A stretch of DNA of 64,000 nt from Metaphire vulgaris (taxonomy: Eukaryota > Annelida > Clitellata > Crassiclitellata > Megascolecidae). Numbering within the stretch: position 1 is the first letter of the stretch; every line of letters starts with the position of its first letter. The notes below the pieces were generated by a model, which saw only the letters and a program-made list of their open reading frames with translations, made no database searches and had not been told where the DNA came from. Shown here piece by piece: positions 48,528 through 62,044 of the stretch. The position numbers were made by a program, and so were the translations under genes. The stretch covers positions 14,351,390 to 14,415,389 of the forward strand of contig CM030845.1 in the NCBI GenBank assembly GCA_018105865.1, written 5' to 3'.

Positions 48528-49732
48528 GCAATTCGAGACAACCCGGGGGATTAGGTTGAACTAGGCTGTGTCGCAAAATCCATTTAAATCTTAAGCTCGG
48601 CTGATATTTGATACTGTACCTAAGAGCCACATCTTAAGCTGAAGGTCCACGCCCTGTCTGGCGTGGTTTACTTGTGAGAAGACAACAATAAGTCTGCGGT
48701 CAATAATCATTTAATAAAGACCTTCAAACCGCCTTAAAACTAAATGTCCGCCGTGACTAAACATGACTAAGGTTCAACAATATACAGCATCCATGAATAA
48801 TCAACCGAGGCCAACGAATCGACGTGATCGGCAAAGACTGACGAATAACCATCATCAAATGCAATTAATAAATCATCATCATCATCATCAACTTTAACCG
48901 TGGGCTCATCGCCCGTTGGTGTATAATGCCATCTCCACAGTTTTCTGCCATTCTTTCCTGTCCGTTGCTCTGTGACTAAGATCCTGTAAACTGCTTCCAC
49001 ACCATTCTTCAATATCATCACACCATTCCTTGTGTGGTCTCCCTCTCTTATTGGTACCCTCCATTATTCCAAACACAATAGATACTAGCATTGAAATTAA
49101 TAAATGCAGCACTCTAATTCAACGGGTGACCGACAACCACCCTAAAGAATAATGCACCAATTACGCAGCAATCACGAGTGAAAACACATTAAATGTACGA
49201 CAACTAACTTGCATGACATATAGTAGTGAATAGTGACGCCAAGTGGTTAACCGTTAACAACATAGTAATAATCGACAGTTCAACATTTAACTATACGCTA
49301 AGAAAATCTTAATCTGATACACTAGAATGACTAGATAAACCTCTGCGGCAACTAAACCTTGCAAGAAACCCCAGTCAGTCGGCATCGATCTGGCGTTTGT
49401 AGTCCAGTCGAGCAACTGTGCGTTGCAGTAAGTCAGTGGATTAAGCCAATGTGACAAATGTGTTTGTTTACTCATAACAGGTAGATCAACACCAGGCTGT
49501 GTGCTTCCCAGAGGGATTTGCAGTGAACTACCGGCTTCCAAACGATTCTCATTTTTTGACTGTTATTATTTCTTTAAAGAGAATCTTGTTTCACATCTGT
49601 ATGCAAATATTGTAAAAAAATCTGGACTAAATCACTTAGCTCGGGGTAGCCCTGTCAAGCGCCGATCGGTGTAGACTTCTATTAGGCCGCTAGGCTCGAG
49701 ACGTCCCTCCTTTGGAGGGGCTACACTAACAT
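48528..49732. other. Possible solo LTR with RTE insertion
   Basis: Begins TGTAGCGCAATTCGAG and ends GGAGGGGCTACA, giving TGTAGC...GCTACA ends as in LTRs. AATAAAG occurs near 48713. An RTE 3' end (48865-49090) lies inside. No matching 5-bp flanks are seen (catat/ctaac). A 30-bp stretch, TAAATGTACGACAACTAAC, recurs at about 49191 and 49745, just outside one end, so the boundaries may be wrong. Confidence 0.25.
48865..49110 (-). mobile_element. RTE-like LINE 3' end with (CAT)n
   Basis: The minus strand reads IVFGIMEGTNKRGRPHKEWC and DDIEEWCGSSLQDLS, then RKEWQKTVEMA, followed by an ATG-type tail (CATCATCATCATCA at 48876-48889). Same family as 19993-20240. Confidence 0.8.
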
Positions 49733-50394
49733 AATAAACACACTAAATGTACGACAACTAACATGCATGACTTTTGGAAGATGCATCAAGTCGGCAGGAT
49801 TACCAAGTTGCATTCACAGAGGAATTGGAGTCACTAATGCTCAGATAATTGCATTGGAATGCCAGAGCAAAAACCAAACATTTGGACTTAGGTACAGTAT
49901 CAACTATACAGCTATCAGCCGAGCTGTATGGCCGGGTTCAGTGTCAGAAGAAAGAGGCGATCTGTGATACCGGTCAAAATCTGTCATCCATTCCGATGGA
50001 CTGGCCGTCATTCAGCAAGGAAATCGATTTCTTTTACCTATCCAAATACTAGATTTTAGGTATATTAACAAAAAATAACATCAAATTGATTGCAGCCATG
50101 AATCATCTATAAAAATTTCGAATAAATGTAATTAATCCGAATAATTTGGCTATTTTGCCTAAATAAGTTACTAATAACAATTTATGTAACATTATGTGTA
50201 ATTCTTTCGCTGACCGGCAATCAGAACTCCGCGGACCGGCGCTGGTCCGCGGACCACGACTTTAAGAACCACTGCAATAAGTGACGCCCAATCAGGGAGT
50301 GTCACGTAGCCGTGTAGATGCAGCGCGTTGAACGCGGTAGATTTCAGTAGCCGTGCAAATCAAGCGAAAAATGCAAAATCTCCACAATACGCCT
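49733..50394. other. Intronic DNA with one hAT-like terminus
   Basis: TCCGCGGACCGGCGCTGGTC to AAGAACCACTG (50228-50274) is a typical inward-read hAT end (CAGTGGTTCTTAAAG). The partner end is not found. The rest is unassigned. Confidence 0.4.
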
Positions 50395-50606
50395 CATAGA
50401 CTTCCAAATAGCTTTTCAAAAAGCTTTTGATAAAGTGAAAAGGAAGCCATGAAACTAGCAGGGATACCAGACTTGGAAAGAAATCTCATAGAACATATGT
50501 ATTGGAAGAAGAAGCTGGCGAACTAACTAATAAAGTAACTAATTGTACTAAATCAGAAGAAACAATATATTTTTTAATCCGAGGAGTAAGACAGGGATGC
50601 CACCCA
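50395..50606 (+). mobile_element. RTE-like reverse-transcriptase fragment
   Basis: The + frames read FQKAFDKVKRK, MKLAGIPDLERNLIEHMYW and FLIRGVRQGCHPS (compare KKGVRQGC in the 20.5-kb copy). It stops at 50606, where a CR1/L2 3' end begins. Confidence 0.65.
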
Positions 50607-50936
50607 TCCTATAGCGGAGCTTCGAACCAACAGTCGGACATTGTTGATAGTCCCTCCGCCGTCTAAGACTGCCGTGCTCGGTGACAGATCAGTTACGCGG
50701 GAAAACCCTGCCCTGTGAAACTCGCTGCCGGACGATGCGATTAATGCGAATTTCGTTGGCTGCTTCGAGAAACTCCTAAAAACACACTTATTTAACATGT
50801 CTTATAGGTGACTTCTATGTAAAGCGCTCTTGACTATAGCCCCAGTTATGTTATTGAGCTACATAAATTGTCGCAAATAATAATGTCAAAATGTCAATAT
50901 GTATATGTCAATAACAACAACAACAACAACAACAAC

Positions 50937-51016
<80 letters not shown>
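50607..51016 (+). mobile_element. CR1/L2-like LINE 3' end with (CAA)/(AAT) tail
   Basis: Readable SKTAVLGDRSVTRENPAL and NSLPDDA, then KLLKTHLFNM (50650-50805). The 3' UTR ends TTGAGCTACATAAATTGTCG, then (CAA)n and (AAT)n at 50916-51016. Confidence 0.75.
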
Positions 51017-51018
<2 letters not shown>

Positions 51019-51650
51019 TCCGAGAAGCCCAGCAGTGAGCTAATTCACCTGACGTATTTCGTTGTCACCAGCTATGCTCCTATGTGGTTAAAAATCAAAT
51101 ACTTAATCAAGCTGTGCTTATGGTCCGATGCATCTGCTTCAGCAGCTCAATTTACAGACCTTGCTAACACCGGGTGTGAGAGACGTTACATGGCGAAATG
51201 CGTACTGGGCTCATCAGGCCCATGATGATCAACTTACTAGATCAAGCCATGCGAAAGATTGCTGTTTCCATCGTGCAGAGAATTCGCTACAACGCAGATC
51301 CTGCCACAAATTAACAACAGAAACGAGAATTCAGACCACCGCTCATCAAAGAAAGTTCGGCGAGTCTGGCCGAACTGCTTCCATCCGACACTGAGTGCAC
51401 GTAACCACTATCAACCGGATGCAGAATTGGACAAGATTGCTGACGAATAATTTTCTACTAACATCCTGTGTCATCCACAGGATGCTGAACAATGTGTTAA
51501 GGTGGTCAGTTAGGCATCAAAGGCCCGTGTTTGATATGAATGCAAGAGATGGCTTCAAACGAGCTGTCTTGAAGTCACGTCGTCTTATGCCTTTTTATAC
51601 GAGCAAGCAAGACTTCTGCACCTGGTGACTCAGAGTGAAACAAATTTATG
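51017..51650 (+). pseudogene. Decayed ORF of the second multicopy family, 3' part
   Basis: TSEKPSSELIHLTYFVVTSY then APMWLKIKY (about 51020-51105) and, after a frameshift, LTPGVRDVTWRNAYWAH (about 51140-51220) match the segment that I recall following RILRLYV in this family (VYAPMWF, then DPVIQRNAYFAHPEN). The rest to 51650 shows only short open frames. Confidence 0.45.
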
Positions 51651-51801
51651 ACTACGCACATATACGCGGACACACACGCACACAAACACACTTTTATATT
51701 ACTAGTTATATTACTATTATATTACTGCCTGAGAGTATTGTTGTCGCTGTCACCTCGTGATTTAACGTTAAATAAACTATGATACGTTATGTCATTTAAT
51801 G

Positions 51802-52168
51802 CAGACCCACCGAGAGAAATTCCTGACCCCTGTGCAGAATGACCGGCGGGCCCCTAACGTGTCATAAAATTTGCTGACGACCTTTTTTGCTCGTCATTGA
51901 TTTCACCGTAGTTGCAACTATCAAAAACTAGTGATGACCTTTTTTTGCTTGTCGCTCTTTTCACGCTGTTCCGTCCTTCTGATGTGTCCTCAGGTCCCGG
52001 AACCCCTTTTACTCGCCAGGCCCCTCTGCACAACTTAACATCGTAACCTTTCTTTAGTGTCGTTATTGGTATTATCGTTAATAATTATACATATTTACCA
52101 TTGGCCCGGGCCCCCTCCAGACCGCCGGGCCCCTGTGCATTTGCCCCTCCCCTCACTCGGCGGCCCTG
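51802..52168. mobile_element. Repeat A, copy 3, internally deleted
   Basis: Starts CAGACCCACCGAGAGAAATT and ends ACTCGGCGGCCCTG. Most of the TTTGG-rich core is missing (367 bp). Flanking octamers atttaatg and aaatcagt do not match, so it is older or rearranged. Confidence 0.75.
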
Positions 52169-52229
52169 AAATCAGTTTCATGCACATTACAGCATGTCAA
52201 CTTGTCAAGTGAAAGGCCTAAGGCAAATA

Positions 52230-52565
52230 ATGATTTTTTTAGAAAGCGAAGAAAGTGAATGAATAATGGATATAGTAAGGGTGCAAATAACCCTACTAGA
52301 AACAGTTAGAAAACGAAAACTGAAATATTTAAGATATATCGTGCGAACAAAACAGGACTGTCTAGACAACGAAATAATGCAAGGCACAACTCCAGGATCA
52401 TAAGAAAAGAGGTAGATCAAGAAATCAATGGGAAGACAACATAAAATAATGTATTAGGACACACTATAGAGCAGGCGACAAGAGCAGCAGAAGACCGTCA
52501 CACCTGGAAGAAGACAGTCCACAATACAGCCAATCTTCTGAGCGAAGACGGTTGACATTCAGATA
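52230..52565 (+). mobile_element. RTE-like LINE C-terminus, decayed
   Basis: Readable LLETVRKRKLKYLRYIVRTK and, in another frame, EQATRAAEDRHTWKKTVHN (52460-52530), the RTE C-terminal segment (compare AIHAAQDHENWKRIV at 13.8 kb). Confidence 0.6.
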
Positions 52566-53222
52566 TTCACAGCATGGCAAGTATTGGTTATTTTCTGTTT
52601 TAAAAAGGACACTTATATTTGTAATGAAGAATTCGTACCTACATACTTTTCTACATACTGATCAAAAGATCAGTATATCTTACTGTACAAATCTGCAAAT
52701 GTGCAATTTGATCTGATAAAATTAGTTGATTAACGCTACACCCTAATGTAGATACATGTCCTTGGCATGATTCAAGTTTTGAGTGGTGCTAAAACAAAAG
52801 TTATGGGCGTCTGTCAGTCATATTTCAACAAGATTGAGCCTAACTGTCACACTGTCAAATGAATGCAAAATGATTTGCTGGCAAAACGTGAATTGGAAAA
52901 CAGGAAGCAACCCGTGCTTAACCCAAAACAAACTGAGGTTATTGAGAATCAAAACAGTTCCGTGTAATTGAAAAGAGGATATGTAGAAAGTTGTTGAATT
53001 TATGTAAATGTAACGTAACAGAACTGTGTAGGCCTATATAGCACCTCTATGAAGAATCACTGAGAAGCGCCTTGGCTGCAATTGTTGAATATGGATAAAG
53101 AGGTGAGTTTTAAGTCGCTGCAAATAGAGATAATAGAATTTGCGATGGTGATAATTTGTTGATAATCGAAGTTCTAATTTAAAAATCGGTGGTTGCGTAC
53201 TGGGCTTTCGTGTTCATCGAAG
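52566..53222. other. End of intron 3, with a dispersed repeat
   Basis: The 53025-53205 stretch matches 10670-10880. No gene is recognised. It ends in GTTCATCGAAG, a weak acceptor supported by exon 4 homology. Confidence 0.45.
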
Positions 53223-53403
53223 GTATGGTTTCAAAATCGAAGATCGAAGGAGCGTCGTATGAAGCAGTTGAATGTTCTTGGTACTCGTCGGCAGTTTTTT
53301 CGAAATCCTAGGCGCATTCGTTCTTTCCGTCCTGGAGACAGCACAGCCACAGCCATCGATGATTCTCATCTCATGTCGTCCAATGGTTTTCCGTTTTTTC
53401 CGG
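53223..53403 (+). CDS. Lhx1/5: Lhx1/5-like exon 4: rest of the homeodomain and class-specific tail
   Basis: The exon starts [20 protein letters not shown], homeodomain helix 3 with the WFQN-R recognition core, and continues [18 protein letters not shown]. The arginine-rich block after the homeodomain (RR.FFR.PRR.R) is typical of Lhx1/Lhx5 and separates this class from other LIM-homeodomain proteins. It ends SNGFPFFP plus one base at G|gtacgt (53403/53404, phase 1). Length is 181 nt. It joins exon 3 in phase 0, as in Lhx1. Beyond the donor the frame would stay open for 30 codons, but those residues have no family match. Confidence 0.9.
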
Positions 53404-54379
53404 GTACGTCTCATTTAATTGGTCTCCAATGTGTGTGCTTGTCAGTAACATTTATTTGCCTCGCTGCATGCAGGGCCACGTTGTCAGTAACCTGACAGCC
53501 GCATAGCTGGAAAAGTTTGAATGGCTTAATTAAGATAAGTAGGTAAATATAAATCAAAATAATTGAAAATGACATTAAACTAATTTGGTCAAATACTAAG
53601 TCACAGGGACAAATCTGGACAATGACGACCTGCAGATGGACGAGGACAAGAACTATGCCAACAAGGACATGAACGAAGACTTCGAAGACTTAAGAACATC
53701 ACTCCTCCACAGAATAGCCGAAAATTGTATGTGCCGTTGCATGTTGCAATATTAATAGGTTTGTTGTTGTATATTATGTTGTTCTTCCTCTTACACGTGT
53801 TTCCTATTGACATTAAGACGTCACGAGATGGCATTTCTTGTGTCCTGGTAGTTTGAGTGTGTGTTGTATTTGGTTCTTGCGAGATCATCTTGGTTTTAAA
53901 AGAAATTGTTGATTAAAACTGAAAAGCCGAAACCTGTGTCTTGTGAGAAAATTATCTTGGTTTTAAAAGAAATTGTCGATTACAAATTGATTATATTTAT
54001 CGAATCAAACTTCCGTAACTTCACGACACAAGCTCACCATTTAACAGAGTCTTTCTGTTAATTAGGCAAATGCTTAAAACATTTTGAAGAGTAACTAATG
54101 AATGATTGAGTCTCTGTTTAATTTTTAACCAATGCCTAATTTGCACTACAAAAGAGTTGGATTACAAATGTACATTTTACTATAATCATTATAGGCATCA
54201 ACGAATTTAAATAAAATAATATACAGTTCAGAACCTACAACACGCTTGACGCAGAATACTAGAATTTTATACAAACCAAAGACTATAAAAACATAGTTTT
54301 AAAAATAATTTGTTTATTTTTGTAATTATATAAAAATAACGAATACTTGTTTTAAACAACACATGAGGAGAAGTATACA
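53404..54379. other. Start of intron 4, no gene recognised
   Basis: AT-rich and unassigned. TTGGTTTTAAAAGAAATTGT occurs twice (about 53891 and 53953), a 62-bp-spaced direct repeat. Confidence 0.4.
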
Positions 54380-54580
54380 TAGACTATGCCTGGAGAGAAG
54401 AAATATAACAACTGGAACAAGAATAGTGTCAAGAATGCCCATACCCTACAAGGAGCAGATGCAGATACCGACCATACCTTGGTGATAATGAAAATAGACC
54501 TCAGACTGAAAACAATAAGAAGGAAGAAGATGAGGAAAAAGGAAGACTTGACGAAAAATTAGGAACAGCTGGTTATAAGA
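54380..54580 (+). mobile_element. RTE-like endonuclease C-terminal fragment
   Basis: Readable NAHTLQGADADTDHTLVIMK and IDLRLKTIRRKK. RTE endonucleases end with GAD..SDH.LV..K..LKLK, where the His is catalytic, so this is a small relic. Confidence 0.55.
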
Positions 54581-55103
54581 GTGGACAGCAAAATTAAATA
54601 ACAGATCACAGGCCCACCGAGAGAAATTCCGGGGCCCTGTGCAGAATGGCCGGAGGGCAACGTTCCCTCTAAGCTGCGCGCTGCGCAATTGCGCAATAAT
54701 TTTAGGGCCAGCGCGCAGAAGATTTTGAGTAGCGAGCAGTGATTTTTAAGTGGCATTTATAGGATAATACATTAGTCAAAGCTGAAACATTATAACAAAA
54801 ATTTGACTTGAAGCACAATCACAGAACATGCAGTAATAGTCGTGGCGAAAATGAGTTTCGTTACATGGCCAAATGATAGTTCGTAGTCTAAACAAAATCA
54901 AGCGCTATAAAAAATTTCGTGAATGGCGCCAAAGCCTTCTGACCTTGGCTTCTGATGGCGCATCCAACTTCCATTACGATATTGTGTAGCTCACATTTAA
55001 ATAGCGTACACAGAAAAGTCCACGTTGTTGCTAAATATTCGTAAAATTTCTCAAATAATTTAGTCGAATAATAATCGTCGTAATGTCTAAAACGGCATCG
55101 GTC

Positions 55104-55838
<735 letters not shown>

Positions 55839-56718
55839 ACCCGAAACGCAATAGCGAAGCGGAGTCTGGAACATCTGCAGCTTCAAAAAAGAAATGTATA
55901 AAAAAATTTAAGACTGAATGGCTAAACGAACACGTTAACACGGAACTACCTGACTCTGTCTCGGAACGTAGCGTGCATCTTAAGCGCATCCTCACGTATA
56001 GTGTAACCGATGAATTTGTTTTTTGCAAAATATGGCAGCAAGCTGTTGCCTTTACGTTAGAATTTCGATGACACTGAAGCCGTACATGATGTGATGTTTT
56101 GTCAATAAGACTTTTAGGCCTACTTATAACGACTTTAAGAAATTTCAAGTTCATTTTATTAATTAGGTCTTATTACAATTTTTTCAAAAGCTTATTTTTG
56201 TTGGACATCAGTCTTCAGTCTTCACTTGACTAGCGTATGGGACAAGGCAATACAAAAATCAAACATCTTTAAAATTTCATATATACCTTGCACGGCAGAA
56301 TTTTTGAGTTGCTCAGACCAACTAAAATTTTGCACAGCACTCAAAAAAATTAGAGGAACGTTGCCGGAGGGCCCCGAAATTTTTTTAAAAATTGCTGACA
56401 ACCCAGTTTGTGGTTGTCATTGGTTTAACCCAAATTAATCGACACGATGCAACTCTCGAAAACTAGTGATGACCTTTTTTTGTCGCTCTTTTTCACACTA
56501 AGTAGCGTCAGTTCACACTTTTCTTAGGGCGAGATAATTTCTGGTAAATTTTGGCAAATTATGTGCAAATTTTGGGCAATTATAGGCAAATTTTGGCAAT
56601 TTTTGGACCAATTTTGGCAAATTTGAAAATTTTTGACATTTTCGGCTAATTTTGGACAATTTTTGCGATTTCTTGCACATTTCACATTTATTTATTCACT
56701 TAATGCATTATTTCTTCA

Positions 56719-56929
56719 GACAAGTCAGACAAGTAGGTCGGACAGAATGGGTCGTTAAGCGCTCGGTGCATAAGCCAAAGACGCTTGTATAACACGCGCT
56801 CGGGGATACGCAACCAGTGTAGACGATCCCTCAGGAGCGGCGTGACGTTGGCACTCCATCTTGGTCCGTAGATGAGGCGAGCCGAGACATTCAGAACCAT
56901 CTTGAAGTCGATTTAGTTGCCTATTCGGT
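56719..56929 (-). mobile_element. CR1/L2-like LINE fragment
   Basis: The minus strand reads MVLNVSARLIYGPRWSANVT, PLLRDRLHWLRIPERVLYKR and LMHRALNDPFCPTYLSDL, parallel to the 37385 copy (LLRDRLHWLRVQQRIVFKR). Confidence 0.8.
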
Positions 56930-58344
56930 AGTCCATATAGCAGATTTCTTCGTTTGCTATTTTTCTGTCCAGCTGATTTTTTCCATTCTTCGCCAGATTA
57001 ACATTTCGAATGCCTCTAATCTCTCTATGACTTCCTTTCTGAACGTCCAAGTTTCTTATCCATAGAGTGTGACCGGCCAGATCAGTGTTTTGACCAATCG
57101 TTTTTTCAGATTTCGGTTAAAATTCCTTCTCAATAGTTATCTTCTGCTCGTAAAGGCTTCTTTCCCCATGGCAATTCTTCTCCTTATTTCTTTATGACAC
57201 TTGGTGTTTTCACGAAGCAGGCTTCCAAGATAGCAGAATTCTTCTGCCTGTTCTATTTCCACTCCATCAATGACTATTTTCATTTCTCCATCGTGTCTGT
57301 TGATTTTCATTGCCTTTGTCTTCTTTAAATTAATTTTCATTCCGTCATCCTTTGATGTTGCGTTAAGAGAGTCCATCAACCTCTGTAATCCATGGTTGGT
57401 TATATGCCATAATTGTGTGGTCATCAGCAAATCTTATGTCCCTTATCGTTTTTTCACCCACCACTACTCCATCTTCTATGTTCTCAAATGCTTCTTTTAT
57501 GAGTTCTTCCGTGTAGATATTGAACAGCAACGGTGAGAGAGGGCATCCCTGTCTCACCCCCCTTCCCAGAGTTCCTGGTTCAGAGTCTTTTCCATACACA
57601 CGGATATACACTGATTGGTTTATGTACAGGTTTCCGATGAGTTTTCTGTCTCTGTAGTCTATTCCCATTTTTCTGAATGCCCTCATGAGTTTTATCCAGT
57701 CCACTCGATCAAATGCTTTTTCATAGTCCACAAAGCAGATGTAGATTTCAAGGCCCATTTCTATTCTTCTTTCTCCCAGCGCCTTAAGAATTCCTATTGC
57801 ATCTCTGGTACCTTTGCCTTTCCTGAATCCGTACTGTTCTTCACTGAACCCCTTCACTGCTTCTGCTTTTGCTTCTACTCGTTTTGTAAGGATCTTCAAA
57901 ACTATCTTCGATGCATGACAAAGTAGGCTTATTGTTCTAAAGTCTTCACATTCAGTTGCATTCTGTTTCTTTTGTATTGGCACCATTACTGTTTGGAGGA
58001 AGTCTTCTGGACACTCCCCAGTCCGATATATTTCTTGGCATAGCCTCACTAATTCTCTTGTTGCCCCTTCGCCCAGGTTCTTGAGCATTTCTGCAGGTAT
58101 ATTGTCAATTCCTTCAGCTTTGTTGTTCTTTAGGTCCCTGATTGCTGCAATTACTTCTTCTTCCAAGATTTTTGGTCCAATATCATCCACTGCAATCTCT
58201 GCTTCATCTCCATCAAGTGTCTGTGGTTTCTCTTGCACACAGTACAGATCTTCTATGTATTCTTTCCATCTTGTTCTTACTTTGTCGGGTTCGGTTATGA
58301 GAATACCATTCTTCCGCATGACGATTATTAATTGCTTCTTCATA
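56930..58344 (-). mobile_element. RTE-like LINE, reverse-transcriptase domain largely open
   Basis: A minus-strand frame of 326 codons (58343-57363) carries the whole finger-palm region: WKEYIEDLY, DLKNNKAEGIDNIPAEMLKN, FRTISLLCHASKIVLKILTK, EEQYGFRKGKGTRDAI, FVDYEKAFDRVDWIKLMRAF, LGRGVRQGCPLSPLLFNIYT and the catalytic FADDH. One frameshift near 57400 leads to the thumb segment (57430-57137: FCYLGSLLRENTKCHKEIRR) and relics to about 56950. The endonuclease is absent: the 5' end stops at 58344 against a Copia fragment. Apart from the frameshift it is well preserved. Confidence 0.88.
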
Positions 58345-59425
58345 TGTTTCCGGTTCTGTTAAATCTGTCATCAACATAGTCATTGAGTTTTGATGGTCTC
58401 TGTATACATTTTCGATCACATTTGGTGAGTCTGGTGAATTTGATTTTAATTTATTCCAGTTTCGTCCTCTTCCTTTTTGTCTTCATAACTTTCTGATTCA
58501 AGATTCTGATTCATCATTTTTGGCTTTAACGTTTTCTTTTTTCGCTTCAACTTCTTTTCCTGACTCTAAATTTATCAGGTGTTGGTTACCAATCACTTTA
58601 TGATGAACATGGTAGAGTTTCATAAAATACGACATTTCTCGAACGATAAGATTTTTTTCCTGAACATAAATTCTGTAGCCATCGTCAACCTTCATAGCCA
58701 ACTAAGACACTTTTTGCAGCCCTACTGTCCATCTTTTGACGACACTGAAATGTGAACATAAGCGGTGCATTAAATTAAATTAAATTTTAATCTGTGGTTT
58801 CGTATGGCGATTTCCTTCAACAGACGAAGTTCCAGTTCGATTTAAGATGTATGCAGCAGTATTTATTAATTCAGTCCATAAACCTTGTGGTAGTTCACCA
58901 TGAGCTAGTCTCATAGTTCTGGCGGCTTTAAAGTGTTCTGTGTTCTCTTTCACTAGAACCATTTTGTTCGGGTGTATAAGGCATGGGGAGACTTTAACAA
59001 ATTCCATTTTCCAACAATGTTTCCTGACTTCAGCATTATCAAATTCACCACCGCTATCACTTAAGAATTCTCTAGCAACATCTAGCTGTTCTTCAGACAA
59101 AGTTTTAGCTTTTATTGAACTTCTGACGTTTCTTTCAGAAAGTAAAAAAAGCGAAAACCGCTGTAGTCAAGAGAACAAAACAACGACATTTTGCGAATGA
59201 ACAACAGAATGGGTCACAAACATCAGCATGTATACGCTCACCGGGACTCGTGGCTTTCACTCGTATTCCAAACTTGAGTCGATACGCTTTTGCCACAGGC
59301 ACATCCTTCACAGATTTCACTGTCTACGTCGACATCAGTATTAAATTTTCGCTTTATAATCGTCTTCACATGTCTTTTGTTCTGATGACACAAAAACTCG
59401 TGATAAAGCTGCAAACTATTTTAAT
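58345..59425 (-). mobile_element. Copia-type LTR retrotransposon fragment (GAG-pre-integrase to start of RT)
   Basis: The minus strand from 59425: LYHEFLCHQNKRHVKTI then ICEGCACGKS (the HHCC-type pre-integrase zinc motif), PGERIHADVCDPF (first integrase Asp), FLSDSGGEFDNAEVRKHC (second Asp), HPNKMVLVKENTEHFKAART (the Glu region), GELPQGLWTELINTAAYILN, DDGYRIYVQEKN and finally LTEPETYEEAINNRHAEEW, the start of Copia reverse transcriptase. Frameshifts separate the pieces. It then stops where the RTE copy begins. No LTR is seen. Copia elements are usually much less common than Gypsy elements in animals. Confidence 0.8.
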
Positions 59426-59459
59426 TGTTATTTTCATAGCACACGCTTCAGATGTGCAT

Positions 59460-59640
59460 CAATCAGCTATGTCAGTGGTTCTTATCCAGGGGTACTCGTA
59501 CCCCTTGGGGATACTTGAAGTTGAAGGACATTGTGGTGGTACGCAGAATGATCCCAAAAAGTCTGTACAAATACTGTAGAAATTGATCCAATCAAATAGA
59601 AATTCTACAGAAAACCCCACTTTCAAGAACGTGCACAATC
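59460..59640. mobile_element. hAT-like single terminus
   Basis: CAGTGGTTCTTATCCAGGGG at about 59475, then GTACTCGTACCCCTTGGGG, resembles the termini of the 9955 element. The opposite end is not found, and the sequence runs into the array at 59641. Confidence 0.45.
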
Positions 59641-59673
<33 letters not shown>

Positions 59674-59830
59674 GGTGGTGGTGGTGGTGGTGGTGGTGGT
59701 GGTGGTGGTGGTGGTGGTGGTGGTGGTGGTGGTGGTGGTGGTGGTGGGTGGGGTGGTGGTGGCGGTGGCGGCGGTGGCGGTGGTGGCGTAGTAGTGGTGG
59801 CGGTGGTGGTGGTGGTGGCGGTGGTGGTGG
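59641..59830. repeat. (AGT)n to (GGT)n compound array
   Basis: (AGT)n for about 24 bp, then about 150 bp of GGT with GGC variants. Confidence 0.95.
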
Positions 59831-60038
59831 AAATTTATCGGTGGCAGTGGCGTAGCAAGGGTTTCCGGAAGGGGTTTGGTTTAGATCGTGGCCCAAATTT
59901 CTATAGACTATAGCACTTAGAAATATATCGGTCGGCAGCCAACCAACGGAGGGTTTGACCACCAAAATCGCGTCCGAAAATGAAAAATGTATGGAAAAGC
60001 ATGCAAAAAAATGTTCTGTCGGCAGCTGATACTAAGCT

Positions 60039-60876
<838 letters not shown>

Positions 60877-61739
60877 CTGGCTGACCAGGTTGCTGCCCAG
60901 TGACTGAGAGCATTGTCATTAGGCAGTCGGCTGCAGACAGCTGGGCGGCCGGACACTGGACAGATACAGGGAGTCAGGGACAGATGTGGGGTTGACTTGA
61001 TAAGACTATGACCGTCCCAGTTATGACCGCCCCAGCTATGACCGCCCCCGTTGGTTATGACCGCCACCGTCCTGAATTGTTACCATGACAACAGTAAGCT
61101 AGATTCTAGAAATCAGAGCGTCTTACAGACTCTCCGGCTATAATCCAAATTTGCATTCATTTTTACCTTGGTTTTATTAACAAGTTATTGTGCTATTATG
61201 ATTCAGCTTTGGACCATCAGTAGGCCTAGATCTCAGTTTCTTTGTTTGAACCTTTTTGAATACTTGAATACCTGCGTTTTCTATGATTAATTGGAGACTT
61301 CTTAACAGTTTCTTAAAGATTACATTTATATGTTAGAATGTACCGGTTATAACTGCATATATCTTAAACTTTCAATTTATTGCTATTATTGGTCAATTTA
61401 TTGCATAAAATTGTTCTTATGAACACTTTTATGAAGCAAGGAGGTGCGACGAATCTGTGATGTGCTACAGGTAATCATTTCCAGTCATTCCACTGTAGCA
61501 CATGTGACAGGTTAATATTTTGTAAATGTCAGCAAATCGTTGGAATTAACATAAAAATGTGTTGCCATCTTTCATGTCACTACCAAGTTTATGGACGGCG
61601 CTGAGGGGTGAGTCCGCGGGTCCGCACCCACCCAGGAGAAGAGAGACGGTTGAATGCAAAACTTTGTGTAAGTGTTGAGATTTTTTGGGGAAAGGGAATT
61701 TGAGGTGTTGAGGGAAATCTATCACTGACACAGTATCGT

Positions 61740-61975
61740 TATTTCACAATATTCTTTTGGGGCAAAATTTTCACAAATTTAGGCAAATTTTTGAGCCAAT
61801 TTTTGCAGATTTGTAAAGGTCTGACATTTTTGGCCAATGTTTTGATATATTTGGCACATTTCACATTTATTTAGTTATTCAATACATTATACATTATTTC
61901 TTCATTTCCTTGGGCAGCCACGGCCTCCTGACTTCCCCCCTCCCCACAAAAATAAATTATGTCACTGCCGTAACA
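61740..61975. repeat. AT-rich TTTTGGCAAA-type repeat core
   Basis: GGCAAATTTTTGAGCCAATT-like words, then ATTTCACATTTATTTAG and ACATTATTTCTTCATTTCC, which parallel the core and right side of repeat A (compare 36720-36775). Termini are not clear. Confidence 0.5.
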
Positions 61976-62044
61976 TACCTGTATAAAACACTGGTCATAA
62001 CCCTTGTAAATCGGCCTTGTCTTTGGTTATGCTATGTTTACGGC

